From JASGDC01 sp047605865 (GTDB lineage: Bacteria > Actinomycetota > Actinomycetes > Actinomycetales > Micrococcaceae): DNA of 61,694 bases. The notes under the pieces are model-generated. The model made no database searches and was not told the DNA's origin. It was given only the letters and a program-made list of their open reading frames with translations. The position numbers were made by a program, and so were the translations under genes. The stretch lies in assembly GCA_047605865.1 (NCBI GenBank), contig JASGFC010000007.1, forward strand, positions 1-61,694. The letters run 5' to 3'. Shown piece after piece: positions 7,753-16,685 of the stretch. Within the stretch, counting starts at the first letter, position 1; each line of letters starts with the position of its first letter.

Positions 7753-10377
7753 CTATTTAAGGTTGGTTCTATTTTCTTCATGTGCTTCTGGGTTTCCATC
7801 TTCATCTGGGCCAGAAAAAGTTAAGCCTTCTTCTTCAGTCATTAAGTTCACGATTGGTGCTCCTGCAAACGGTGTTGCAGTGGTGTTGAGAGCAAAGAGT
7901 GATTGGACTGTTTCATAACGGATGTTATCCATCATGACGTTAAAAAGCGCGTAGCCTTCACGTTGATATTCCACCAGTGGATCACGTTGTGCCATAGCAC
8001 GAAGGCCGATACCCTCTTTGAGATAATCCATCTCATAAAGGTGTTCTTGCCATTTGGTGCCAATGATACCAAGGACAACCTGGCGTTCTGATTCACGCAT
8101 TGATTCAGGGCCTAGCTTCTGTTCAAGTTGTTGATACTGTACTTTTGCGTCAGAGATGAGCTCGCGCTTCAAAATTGGTGCTGTAAGGTTAGCTCTACCC
8201 TTAACTGTTTGCGCTACTTCGTCAATAGTGATGTTAACGGGGTAAATTTCTTTAAGGTCGCGCCATAAGCCTTTAAGGTCCCAAGTTTCACCGGTACCTT
8301 TGGGCTGAACGTACTGATCAACTCGTTCAGAAATAACATCTTCAATGAAGTGCATAATGGTGTTTTCGATGTTGTCACCTTCTAAGATACGGCGACGATC
8401 TTTATAAATTGCTTCACGTTGCCGGTTCATGACATCATCATATTTCAAAATGTTCTTACGTTGTTCAGCGTGAGTAGACTCCACTTGGTTTTGAGCTGAA
8501 AGAATAGCTTTAGTGACCATTTTTGACTCTAGTGGCGTATCATCTGGAAGCGATGAGTTCATGATGCGCTCCCCCATAGCTGGGTTAAACATACGCATTA
8601 AGTCATCTGTCATAGACAAGTAGAAACGTGATTCACCTGGGTCTCCCTGCCTACCGGCGCGACCACGTAGCTGGTTATCAATACGCCTGGATTCATGGCG
8701 TTCAGTTCCTAGAACATATAAGCCGCCTAGATTGAGTACTTCCTCGTGTTCTGCTTTGACTTGTTCTTTTGCAGCTTTGAGTGCATCAGGCCATAATTCT
8801 TCATATTGCTCAGGAGAAATTTCTGGGTCTAAGCCAGCTTGCTTCATTTTGGCTACTGCGATGTGTTCATCGTTTCCACCAAGCATAATATCTGTACCAC
8901 GGCCTGCCATGTTAGTGGCTACTGTCACAGCACCTTTTCTACCTGCTTGGGCAACAATTTCAGCTTCCAGCTCATGATACTTGGCGTTCAAAACTTCATG
9001 TTTAATTCCCATTTCACGAAGTTTTTTAGAAAGATACTCACTTTTCTCCACGCTTGTTGTACCAACAAGTACAGGTTGACCTTTTTCGTGACGACGTGCA
9101 ATATCTTTAGCAACAGCGTCAAATTTAACAATTTCATTTTTGTAGATTAAATCTGTTTGATCATCGCGAAGCATTGGCCTGTTTGTTGGGATAGGAACTA
9201 CTGCCATGTTGTAGGTAGCCATGAATTCAGCTGCTTCAGTTTCTGCGGTACCTGTCATTCCAGAAAGTTTCTCATATAATCTGAAGTAGTTCTGTAGCGT
9301 AATGGTTGCCAAAGTTTGGTTTTCAGGCTGAATTTGAACGCCTTCTTTTGCTTCAATGGCTTGATGAACGCCTTCGTTGTACCTTCTACCTTGAAGGATA
9401 CGGCCAGTGTGCTCATCGACAATCATGACTTCACCATTTTGGACAACATAATCTTTATCGCGTTTGAAGAGTTCTTTAGCTTTAATAGCGTTGTTTAAAA
9501 ATCCAATCAATGGCGTATTGTGAGCATCATAGAGATTGGATACCCCAAGGTAGTCTTCTACTTTGTCAATTCCAGGTTCTAAAAGCCCAACAGTTCTTTT
9601 CTTTTCATCAACTTCATAGTCACGATCTATTCTTAGACGCTTGACAATGGTACTAAATTCGCTATACCAGCGATCTGCATCTCCAGAAGCTGGTCCGGAA
9701 ATAATTAAAGGGGTGCGAGCCTCATCAATAAGGATGGAGTCGACTTCATCAACAATGGCAAAGTTATGGCCGCGCTGAACAAGTTCATCTTTGCTCCAGG
9801 CCATGTTGTCACGAAGGTAATCAAAACCAAACTCATTGTTGGTACCGTAGGTAATATCGCAAGCATATTGCTCACGGCGCTCATCAGGAGTCATGGTGGA
9901 AAGAATACAGCCACAGCTCATGCCTAAGAAACGGAATACACGTCCCATGAGTTTAGATTGGTATTCTGCGAGGTAATCGTTAACTGTAACAATATGAACA
10001 CCTCTAGCTGTTAAAGCATTAAGGTATGCAGGCAAGGTTGCTACAAGAGTTTTACCTTCACCAGTTTTCATCTCGGAGATATTACCCATGTGCAAGTTTG
10101 CTCCACCCATGACTTGAACGTCAAAGTGACGCATACCCAATGTGCGGTCGGATGCTTCACGAACAGCTGCAAAGGCTTCAGGTAATAGCTGGTCTAAGCT
10201 TTCACCTTTAGCGTAACGTTCTTTGAGTGAAACTGTTTCAGCTTTGAGCTGTTCATCGCTTAAAGATTTAAACTCATCTTCGAGAGCATTGACTGCATTT
10301 GCATAATTGCGAAGCTTTTTTAGGGTGCGTTGATCGCCAGCTTTAAGCAATTTTTCAAATGGATTTTTTTTAGCCAC
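7753..10377 (-). CDS. secA: Preprotein translocase ATPase SecA
   Basis: SecA is the motor ATPase that pushes unfolded preproteins through SecYEG. The Walker A motif M-K-T-G-E-G-K-T lies at about 103-110, the DEAD-type box VDEVDSILIDEARTPLIISG near 210, and the second motor domain has TNMAGRGTDIMLGG and the conserved LRGRAGRQGDPGESRFYLS. The C-terminus is short and lacks the cysteine-rich zinc tail found in many SecA proteins. I place the start at the GTG at 10377 and not at the in-frame GTG fifteen bases upstream, because GGGAG lies six bases before the former and nothing lies before the latter. It is last in the hpf-secA pair and has a long hairpin in its leader. Confidence 0.95.
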   Translation of the reverse strand: MAKKNPFEKLLKAGDQRTLKKLRNYANAVNALEDEFKSLSDEQLKAETVSLKERYAKGESLDQLLPEAFAAVREASDRTLGMRHFDVQVMGGANLHMGNISEMKTGEGKTLVATLPAYLNALTARGVHIVTVNDYLAEYQSKLMGRVFRFLGMSCGCILSTMTPDERREQYACDITYGTNNEFGFDYLRDNMAWSKDELVQRGHNFAIVDEVDSILIDEARTPLIISGPASGDADRWYSEFSTIVKRLRIDRDYEVDEKKRTVGLLEPGIDKVEDYLGVSNLYDAHNTPLIGFLNNAIKAKELFKRDKDYVVQNGEVMIVDEHTGRILQGRRYNEGVHQAIEAKEGVQIQPENQTLATITLQNYFRLYEKLSGMTGTAETEAAEFMATYNMAVVPIPTNRPMLRDDQTDLIYKNEIVKFDAVAKDIARRHEKGQPVLVGTTSVEKSEYLSKKLREMGIKHEVLNAKYHELEAEIVAQAGRKGAVTVATNMAGRGTDIMLGGNDEHIAVAKMKQAGLDPEISPEQYEELWPDALKAAKEQVKAEHEEVLNLGGLYVLGTERHESRRIDNQLRGRAGRQGDPGESRFYLSMTDDLMRMFNPAMGERIMNSSLPDDTPLESKMVTKAILSAQNQVESTHAEQRKNILKYDDVMNRQREAIYKDRRRILEGDNIENTIMHFIEDVISERVDQYVQPKGTGETWDLKGLWRDLKEIYPVNITIDEVAQTVKGRANLTAPILKRELISDAKVQYQQLEQKLGPESMRESERQVVLGIIGTKWQEHLYEMDYLKEGIGLRAMAQRDPLVEYQREGYALFNVMMDNIRYETVQSLFALNTTATPFAGAPIVNLMTEEEGLTFSGPDEDGNPEAHEENRTNLK

Positions 10378-10399
10378 GTACTTCTCCCTCACACAAGCT

Positions 10400-10445
10400 T
10401 TGGCTCAAGAACATATACAGTTAAGTATATTCGTTCTTGAGCCAA
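10400..10445 (-). promoter_or_regulatory. Long hairpin in the hpf-secA spacer
   Basis: A perfect 13-bp inverted repeat (10400-10412 with 10433-10445) encloses a second 6-bp stem (10413-10418 with 10425-10430) across a two-base bulge. On the transcribed minus strand it ends about 22 bases before the secA start codon and about 10 before its ribosome site. No U-tract follows, so it is not a standard terminator. An mRNA-processing, stability or translation-control element is inferred. Confidence 0.6.
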
Positions 10446-10460
10446 TACACTAAACGACTA

Positions 10461-10886
10461 TCAGTTCTTTTCTACGCTCTGAGCTGAATCAATGAGTGTA
10501 TTTTGAGTATCATCAAGCTGTGGATCTTCATAATTCGCTGTTGCTTCTGCTAAAGACTCAGGACGACGATGTCCTTTTTTAGAAATATGTGTACGCTTAT
10601 CGTGGTTACGGCGTAACTGTTCTAAAATCTTGTTAAATGCGATATCAAAGCCACCAATATCATTAGCACTGTGAGCTTCAGCTTTAATAACTGGACCCCT
10701 GTCAGTAACAAAAATATCTACTGTAAGGCGGTCATCAAAAGCTTTTTTGTCTTTTTCAGTGACTTTAACTTCAAACTTAGCGTTATCACTGACACCTAAT
10801 TCAGTAACTTTGTCTGCTTTAGACTCAACGTATTCTTTTAATTCGGGGGTGATTGGGTGGTTAATACCTTTAACGATGATGTTCAT
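10461..10886 (-). CDS. hpf: Ribosome hibernation factor, S30AE family (short form)
   Basis: Residues 1 to about 98 form the S30AE domain (MNIIVKGINHPITPELKEYV, then the acidic-basic helix FNKILEQLRRNHDKR), which binds the 30S decoding region in stationary phase. The protein is only 141 residues. The actinobacterial long form normally continues to about 210-230 with a C-terminal dimerisation domain that makes 100S ribosomes. Here the end is a polar acidic tail with no such domain. GGAGG lies five bases before the ATG. It sits directly upstream of secA and downstream of comF, a common actinobacterial order. Confidence 0.9.
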   Translation of the reverse strand: MNIIVKGINHPITPELKEYVESKADKVTELGVSDNAKFEVKVTEKDKKAFDDRLTVDIFVTDRGPVIKAEAHSANDIGGFDIAFNKILEQLRRNHDKRTHISKKGHRRPESLAEATANYEDPQLDDTQNTLIDSAQSVEKN

Positions 10887-10980
10887 AACTACCTCCAGTA
10901 TGCAGTCGGTTTAATGTCTTACTTCAAGGCTAACATTCTTGTTGCGAACATTGTCTGATTCAGCTGGTTAATTATAACCT

Positions 10981-11649
10981 TCAGGGCACAAGTGCAAAAG
11001 TAAGGGCTGCGATAGTGTAGGCTCCTGCTTGACTCAACGCTCTGGCAGCTTCTGCTAACGTAGCTCCAGTAGTGCAAATATCGTCAACAACAATGTACAG
11101 TGCTTTCTTATCGAGCATGCTTGCTTTTTTCCGTGAGATCCACATCGTTTTACTGATATTTCTCTGCCTGCTTTTGAGGTTCATTCCTGCCTGGTCTAAT
11201 TTCTTGCCTTGTTTCAAAAGAGTACTACACGATATTCTAGGGTTTTGTAATTGAGTCACTAGTTGTTGTACTACAATAAGGACATGGTCATAACCTCGAT
11301 TTTTTCTGCTGTGCCGTGAAGACGGGACTGGAACTAGATATATGCGCTCATGAGCATCCATCGTGTTGAGAAGAAGCAGTAAGGCCTTCGCTAAAGCAAG
11401 TGCTATGAAAGGTGCTACGTGACGGTGGTTTTCAGTTTTATATTTACGAATCAAAACATCAAATCCGTGAGAGTAAAAAGTGAAGAAAGCCAAAGGAAAA
11501 GGCAAAATGGCATCTTCATCTTTTGGTGCAATCAGTGCAGGATTTTGAGATAAGAAAATTTCTTGGCAAGAAACACACCATCTCACGTCAGGTACTTGGC
11601 ACATTAAACATTCTTGTGGGAAGACAAGGTTTTTCAGTGCCTTCATCAT
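10981..11649 (-). CDS. comF: ComF family phosphoribosyltransferase-fold protein
   Basis: ComF proteins pair an N-terminal zinc ribbon with a phosphoribosyltransferase fold and are linked to DNA uptake in competent bacteria. In actinobacteria the role is unclear. Here the zinc ligands are C14/C17 and C25/C28. The PRPP-binding loop V-V-D-D-I-C-T-T-G-A-T-L is at 187-198, and the R-K-N-R-G-Y-D-H motif is near 115-122. Its ATG shares one base with the lpqB stop (TAATG), so translation is coupled to lpqB. No other competence gene occurs in the window. Confidence 0.88.
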   Translation of the reverse strand: MMKALKNLVFPQECLMCQVPDVRWCVSCQEIFLSQNPALIAPKDEDAILPFPLAFFTFYSHGFDVLIRKYKTENHRHVAPFIALALAKALLLLLNTMDAHERIYLVPVPSSRHSRKNRGYDHVLIVVQQLVTQLQNPRISCSTLLKQGKKLDQAGMNLKSRQRNISKTMWISRKKASMLDKKALYIVVDDICTTGATLAEAARALSQAGAYTIAALTFALVP

Positions 11650-13319
11650 TATCCTGGAAAATTTGGATCTTGAAGGACAATATTACTGGCAGTCCAGCTT
11701 TGTCCAGCTAAATGATACATTTTGCCTTGATCGTTATATAAATACACTTGATTTTCATTATTGCCAGCAGAAAGACCACTGATACTTGATACTGGTGGCA
11801 ATTTAGTGATAGCTCCACCCAATTGCATAATATAAGGGGTTGCCTCTGGAGTATTGCTTTTAATAACAGCAATACTATCTCCACTAATCCAAGCAAGATG
11901 GTCGCCTGTCACGCCTTCGCCAATCTCTTCTGAACCTACTAAGGCACTTGGATTACCATCACTATCTTTGCTGATAGCACTTGAATAAATTTTATAGACA
12001 TCATTTTCTTGTGTTATGACTACAGCACGGGTGCCGTCCCTTGAAACTTTAAAATCTACCAATGACTTGCCTTTAAGCCAACTGCTTTCTACTTCATGTA
12101 AAGAACCAGAGCTGTTAAACGTCATGATTTCTCCAGTGTTACTTTTTTCAACAACCCAAAGCCTTGAAGTAGGGTCAAAACTCATCGTTGCGTATTCACC
12201 GCTACTAATAAGTCTTGGTTCTTGCCCTTCACTCATGAGTGCCACATTACCTCCGGAAAAGAATGCCACGGTTTTTTCATCATAGGAAATGGCAGGTTTT
12301 GATGGGCTCATAGTTGAAACATCATGGAAACCATTCAAATTTTCAAGTTGCCCATCTTTTAAAATCTTCAAAGAGTTATTCTGAACACCTATTTGCACTT
12401 CAGTAACGTTTTGAGTAGGAGAGTCATTTTGTGGATCTACAGTAAAGTTTTCTCGTTCTGTTCCACCTTGTATCAGAGAAACATTTGTTGGCACAGACAC
12501 AGTTTGAGCCAAACTGCCTTTGAGCTGATCCGTTATACTTGTTAACTCTGTTTGAGTAAGTTCTTGAGATTGTGCCTCAAGATTAATTTCAATGCCATCA
12601 CTTTTTTCAACAACACCTTCTTTACTCAAGAGCTGGTTCTCTAGCGGGTTGCTCACTGCGGTTCTTAACCATGGCTGTGGCCCTGCAATGAGCTCTCGCA
12701 CGATCAGCGATGCCGTGCTGCTTCGCTGTGGGAACCAGCGCACATCAGGAGTGAGCATTTTCTGATAACCGCTTTCAAAGTAGAGTCGGTAGCTTTGAAA
12801 AAGAGTGTTAAAACTTTGTTCGTTCAACAAGAGGATATTAGGAGGATTTTTAATACGCCACTGACCATTCTCTTGTACTACTTGAAAATTTATACCCTGG
12901 TTAGGATAAAAATCGTTGTCAAGAATTCCGTGTTCGTCAACATGCTTAATCATGTCAAAGTTTACTTTAATACGTTGATCCAGAGTTTTTTTCTGCTGCT
13001 TGAGTTCACCTCGATAGACTTTGACTTCTTGTGAAGGATTCCATGACTGAACGGATGCTGTACTCAAGTATTGTTTAGCAACAGCGAAATTGTCTTGAAA
13101 ACCAGTATTTGCGTCTAAAAAGCCTTTAATAATTTCTTCTGGGCTAGCATTCTGAGTTGGACCAACAGGATAATACTGAAAAGAAGGGGCATCATCACTT
13201 TTGTCCATTGCTAAGCCAGTTTCTACTGAAGTAGTGTTAGGAATCTGCGTTGAACAAGATGTCAAGGTGAACAATGGAGTTAGAGTTAAAGCTACAATCC
13301 AAGGTGAAGATTTAATCAT
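11649..13319 (-). CDS. lpqB: Lipoprotein LpqB, MtrAB accessory
   Basis: This is a 556-residue lipoprotein whose signal peptide ends in the lipobox L-T-S-C, so Cys22 is the predicted lipid-modified residue. A GerMN-like domain lies near residues 190-290, and a C-terminal beta-propeller-like region follows (repeated short strands such as ISYDEKTVAFFSGG and VSRDGTRAVVITQ). In actinobacteria LpqB acts outside the membrane with the MtrB sensor and affects MtrA signalling, cell wall and division. The gene overlaps the mtrB 3' end by eight bases and is followed by comF, the conserved mtrA-mtrB-lpqB-comF order. No other assignment fits the context. Confidence 0.92.
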   Translation of the reverse strand: MIKSSPWIVALTLTPLFTLTSCSTQIPNTTSVETGLAMDKSDDAPSFQYYPVGPTQNASPEEIIKGFLDANTGFQDNFAVAKQYLSTASVQSWNPSQEVKVYRGELKQQKKTLDQRIKVNFDMIKHVDEHGILDNDFYPNQGINFQVVQENGQWRIKNPPNILLLNEQSFNTLFQSYRLYFESGYQKMLTPDVRWFPQRSSTASLIVRELIAGPQPWLRTAVSNPLENQLLSKEGVVEKSDGIEINLEAQSQELTQTELTSITDQLKGSLAQTVSVPTNVSLIQGGTERENFTVDPQNDSPTQNVTEVQIGVQNNSLKILKDGQLENLNGFHDVSTMSPSKPAISYDEKTVAFFSGGNVALMSEGQEPRLISSGEYATMSFDPTSRLWVVEKSNTGEIMTFNSSGSLHEVESSWLKGKSLVDFKVSRDGTRAVVITQENDVYKIYSSAISKDSDGNPSALVGSEEIGEGVTGDHLAWISGDSIAVIKSNTPEATPYIMQLGGAITKLPPVSSISGLSAGNNENQVYLYNDQGKMYHLAGQSWTASNIVLQDPNFPG

Positions 13320-14913
13320 GCTTCACCCACTGCCTACACTCTAATAACTGATTGGCTGGTAAAGGTTTTAACGGTTCTTCTTTAAGCGTTACTGTTTCGC
13401 TCTTTGGCACAGAAAGTACGAAGGTTGAACCCTTACCTTCTTGTGCATCTACCACGAGAGTTCCGTGGTGTAACTGGGCGTCTTCTTTTGAAATTGTTAA
13501 CCCTAAACCAGTTCCTCCTGTAGTACGAACACGAGACGAATCTGCTCGCCAAAATCTATCAAAAACTCTTTCTAAGTGCTCTTGTTTCATTCCAGCGCCT
13601 TGGTCTGCAACTGCAACTGAAACAGCTTGAGTATTAGCTGCAAGGAATACACTAACAGGCTTAGCTTCGCTATAATCTACAGCATTGACCATAAGGTTTC
13701 TAATGATACGAGTAATCCTACGAGTATCAATCTCTGCAGTAATATCAAAACCATCGGTATAAATATCAACACGAGTTTTATTGCTCTCAATAATGCTTTG
13801 AATATCTACTCTAGTTTTTTCAACGATTTCAAGTAGTGAGTGCTGTGTGCGAGTTAACACTGCTGCACCAGCATCAAAGCGACTAATTTCTAGTAACTCA
13901 GCAAGCAACTCTTCAAAACGTTCAACTTGATTATGTAAAAGTTCAACCGATCGCTTTTCTGCAGCATCAAAGGTATCCCTTTTTGAGTACAGTAAAGTTG
14001 AGGCCATATTAATGGTAGTTAATGGCGTGCGTAATTCATGGGATACGTCAGATACGAAACTTTGTTGCACTTTAGAAAGTTGCTCTAAAGCCTTGATTTT
14101 GTCAGCTAGTGTGCCTGTCATTTTATTAAAAGAAGTACCCAGCTTAGCGATTTCATCATCTCCAGTAATCTCCACACGTTTGCTGTAATCTCCAGCTGCT
14201 ACGTCTTCAGCGATATGGGAAGCATCTTTAACGGGTCTAATAACGCGACGAATAACCAAATATGCCACTGCACTAAAAAGACACAGTAACATCAGACCAG
14301 CAACGTGCAGAGATGTTTTAATGGAATTCATCGTGTTCTGTTGCGGTGTTAAATCATAAATAAAGTACAGCTCATAATTAATGCCTGGAGGTAGTTGAAT
14401 TTGAGAACCCACCAAAAGAGCTGGACGTTTCATACCTTGTCCATCATCTAATGTTTCAACTTTCCAGTACTGACCATTACCTGTAGAAACTTGTTCATGT
14501 AAATCAGTTGGAATTTTGCTTGGATCAAAACCATTAGAGCTGGTTGTAGCAAGCCATGAATCCTTTTGCCCTGGAGGTAAATATAAAGAGAACCAGCGCG
14601 TTGCTTCAACTGAAGGATTCTGGATACTGCTGATGATTTCATTGACTTGGCTTTGTAGCGTTTGCTTATCTGGATTTTTGAGCAAATCAACTCTCGACAC
14701 AAAATCATTAGTAGTACGCTTAGACTCACCGAGAGCTTGATTGAGTCGATCGCTAAAGAGGTTATCAGCAATCTTTGAACCAATATAGTTACCTACTACC
14801 GCTAAAGAGAGCAAAGATAAGAGAAAGATAATGAGAACAGTTTTAAGTTGCAGAGAACTGTTAACCCTGCGTAGCACAGGAGTTTGTTTTAAGGCGTCAA
14901 TTGCCTTACTCAC
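13312..14913 (-). CDS. mtrB: Sensor histidine kinase MtrB
   Basis: This 533-residue membrane sensor partners MtrA. The first membrane helix is at about 25-46, an extracellular domain fills about 47-200, and the second helix is near 203-224. Then come HAMP, the HisKA box F-V-S-D-V-S-H-E-L-R-T-P (His292), and an HATPase domain with N-L-M-V-N-A-V-D-Y-S and GTGLGLTIS. MtrB is known to localise at septa and control genes for peptidoglycan hydrolases and division. The ATG overlaps the mtrA stop by four bases (ATGA type). The arrangement is the canonical actinobacterial one and nothing is missing. Confidence 0.95.
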   Translation of the reverse strand: MSKAIDALKQTPVLRRVNSSLQLKTVLIIFLLSLLSLAVVGNYIGSKIADNLFSDRLNQALGESKRTTNDFVSRVDLLKNPDKQTLQSQVNEIISSIQNPSVEATRWFSLYLPPGQKDSWLATTSSNGFDPSKIPTDLHEQVSTGNGQYWKVETLDDGQGMKRPALLVGSQIQLPPGINYELYFIYDLTPQQNTMNSIKTSLHVAGLMLLCLFSAVAYLVIRRVIRPVKDASHIAEDVAAGDYSKRVEITGDDEIAKLGTSFNKMTGTLADKIKALEQLSKVQQSFVSDVSHELRTPLTTINMASTLLYSKRDTFDAAEKRSVELLHNQVERFEELLAELLEISRFDAGAAVLTRTQHSLLEIVEKTRVDIQSIIESNKTRVDIYTDGFDITAEIDTRRITRIIRNLMVNAVDYSEAKPVSVFLAANTQAVSVAVADQGAGMKQEHLERVFDRFWRADSSRVRTTGGTGLGLTISKEDAQLHHGTLVVDAQEGKGSTFVLSVPKSETVTLKEEPLKPLPANQLLECRQWVKHD

Positions 14914-15608
14914 TGACCAACCTTATATCCAACACCACGCACAGTAAGCACAATGTTAGGGTTTTCGGGATCTGTTTCAATTTTTGAACGTAATCTTTGC
15001 ATGTGGACATTGACTAGTCGAGTATCAGAAACGTATTTATAACCCCAGACCTTCTCTAAAAGTTCTTCGCGTGAGAATGCTTCTCGTGGGCGAGCAGCCA
15101 TCGTTGCCACGAGGTCAAACTCTAGGGGTGTGACTGCGACTTGTTGATTATCAACATAGAGTACTCGACCAGGAATATCTATCTTTAATCTGCCGATTTC
15201 TTGAATATTTGGATTAGCCATGTGAGCAGCTACTTGCTTTGTTTCCACTGGACGTAATCTAGCCATGATGCGTGCTAGCAGCTCTGCAGGTTTGAATGGT
15301 TTAGGCATGTAATCATCTGCACCTGCTTCTAAACCGGCCACAACGTCTAAAGTATCAGTTTTTGCAGTGAGCATAATAACAGGAGTAGCAGGAGATGCTG
15401 CCTTGATTTCCTCACAAATTTGGATTCCATCTTTGCCAGGCAGCATTAAGTCCAAGAGGACTAAATCAGCTTTGACCTCATTGAATTTATCAAAAGCCTC
15501 ATCACCGGTGTGACAAAACTCGACTTGATACCCTTCGCCTTGAAGGATGATACCAGCCATTTCTGCAAGTGCAGTGTCATCATCAACTACAAGAATAGTA
15601 TGTGACAT
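14910..15608 (-). CDS. mtrA: DNA-binding response regulator MtrA
   Basis: This is an OmpR-class regulator of 232 residues. The receiver has the acidic pocket V-V-D-D-D (8-12), phospho-acceptor Asp53 in LLDLMLPGKDG, and a K-P-F-K-P-A-E-L-L segment. The C-terminal winged helix includes VAVTPLEFDLVATMAARP and DTRLVNVHMQRLRSKIE. MtrA is the essential mycobacterial regulator of cell wall and replication genes. A GAGAGGA site lies five bases before the ATG, inside the one-base spacer and tail of the preceding DUF3499 gene, so all four genes are probably one transcript. Confidence 0.96.
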   Translation of the reverse strand: MSHTILVVDDDTALAEMAGIILQGEGYQVEFCHTGDEAFDKFNEVKADLVLLDLMLPGKDGIQICEEIKAASPATPVIMLTAKTDTLDVVAGLEAGADDYMPKPFKPAELLARIMARLRPVETKQVAAHMANPNIQEIGRLKIDIPGRVLYVDNQQVAVTPLEFDLVATMAARPREAFSREELLEKVWGYKYVSDTRLVNVHMQRLRSKIETDPENPNIVLTVRGVGYKVGQ

Positions 15609-15609
15609 A

Positions 15610-15990
15610 TTAGTCCTCTCGATCCGTAATCAACCTTAGGTGACTTTTTTGCGTAGCCTTCTTAAGCTGTGGAACATCGTGTTTTAATAGCTCTTTGTCT
15701 TCGTTGTGAATAATTTTTGCACGTGGATCTTCACTCTTCAGTGCATCCACCAGTGCGAACATATCTGATTCCTCTGTTTTGTTCAGCTCTGGAATGTCTA
15801 GCTTTAAGACTTGCCAACCTTTAGGAACATTCAGTGTATTAGTGTGCTCTTTACACAAGTCATAGGTGTGTGGTTCAGCATAAACAGATAGCTGGCCTAA
15901 GACTGCTGTAGAATCCGCATATACAAAAGTCAATGTTGCAATAGCTTGACGCGTACATGCTGGCTTACTACATGTTCTTACATTATTCAC
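15610..15990 (-). CDS. DUF3499 family protein
   Basis: This 126-residue actinobacterial protein of unknown function belongs to the family usually found near whiB2 and mtrAB. The N-terminal block R-T-C-S-K-P-A-C-T-R-Q-A and a later Y-D-L-C-K-E-H give three cysteines and a histidine that could bind zinc. The C-terminal third is charged and probably flexible. The start is a GTG. No ribosome site precedes it, but TACTCT lies seven bases upstream, so the message may be leaderless. It ends one base before mtrA begins. Confidence 0.85.
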   Translation of the reverse strand: MNNVRTCSKPACTRQAIATLTFVYADSTAVLGQLSVYAEPHTYDLCKEHTNTLNVPKGWQVLKLDIPELNKTEESDMFALVDALKSEDPRAKIIHNEDKELLKHDVPQLKKATQKSHLRLITDRED

Positions 15991-15997
15991 ATCTATT

Positions 15998-16003
15998 AGA
16001 GTA
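15998..16003 (-). promoter_or_regulatory. Candidate -10 (TACTCT) for the DUF3499-mtrA-mtrB-lpqB operon
   Basis: The hexamer is seven bases before the GTG start, and a GTTACC-like -35 lies 16 bases further upstream. No Shine-Dalgarno sequence precedes the start codon. If correct it drives the mtr operon from a leaderless message. Confidence 0.45.
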
Positions 16004-16061
16004 CCTTAAATTACGAAAAGGTAACAAATGAATGCCGTTTCCACGAATTCTTTGAGCATAA

Positions 16062-16099
16062 AAAAGATAGCCTACCTCAAAGTAGATAGGCTATCTTTT
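16062..16099 (-). terminator. Rho-independent terminator of whiB2
   Basis: A 13-bp perfect stem (16062-16074 with 16087-16099) and a 12-base loop lie 12 bases past the whiB2 stop. On the minus strand the stem ends in a U-run. Confidence 0.85.
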
Positions 16100-16110
16100 C
16101 AATGTTTTTC

Positions 16111-16632
16111 TTAAAGAGAACGCTTTCTGAGCCTTCTGCGTTCACGTTCTGAAAGGCCACCCCAAATACCAAACCTTTCATCGTTTGCTAGAGCATACTC
16201 TAAGCATTGAGCTTTGACTGTACACGAGTTACATACTTTCTTTGCATCACGTGTTGAACCGCCTTTTTCTGGGAAGAAAGCTTCAGGGTCAGTCTGAGCA
16301 CACAGTGCATCATCTTGCCAACTGAGCTCAGAGAGATCATCTAGGCCATGAATTGCTTTCAACATATTATTTGCATGTTTAGCTTTATCTTGACGAGTTT
16401 TCTGTGGCTGCAATTTTTCTACTTTTGGTTGTACTAAATCTTTTGTTTCTTGTACTTCATGTGCACTCAAAAAAGATGTCGCTTGATTTTCAAGGGTATC
16501 TTTTTGAGAAACAACGGCAGAAACATCAGGGTTTGCAGGATCTAAAAACCAATCAGAAGGAACATCGTTCGCATTTAATTTTGATTTTTTCTTAAGGTCC
16601 TGCTCGTAACTTCGCTTAGCTGAAGAATTCAA
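16111..16632 (-). CDS. whiB2: WhiB-family regulator, WhiB2/WhmD type, with long N-terminal extension
   Basis: The C-terminal 75 residues are a complete WhiB domain: cysteines at 111, 134, 137 and 143, the turn G-I-W-G-G at 155-159, and a basic tail RERRRLRKRSL. WhiB2 (WhmD) controls septation and division, which fits the adjacent mtr cluster. The first 100 or so residues are a polar, lysine-rich extension not typical of WhiB2, which is usually 80-130 residues. The listed start is a TTG with AGGG five bases upstream. An internal ATG at 16365 would give an ordinary short WhiB2 but has no ribosome site. The domain call is firm and the start is not. Confidence 0.88.
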   Translation of the reverse strand: MNSSAKRSYEQDLKKKSKLNANDVPSDWFLDPANPDVSAVVSQKDTLENQATSFLSAHEVQETKDLVQPKVEKLQPQKTRQDKAKHANNMLKAIHGLDDLSELSWQDDALCAQTDPEAFFPEKGGSTRDAKKVCNSCTVKAQCLEYALANDERFGIWGGLSERERRRLRKRSL

Positions 16633-16685
16633 AATAACCCTACTTCTCTATCATTCTCAAGTAGCTTATCTGCTACTTATTACTG

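Noticed and set aside
10378..10392. Upstream GTG start of secA
   Set aside because: No ribosome site precedes it, whereas the GTG at 10377 has GGGAG at ideal spacing.
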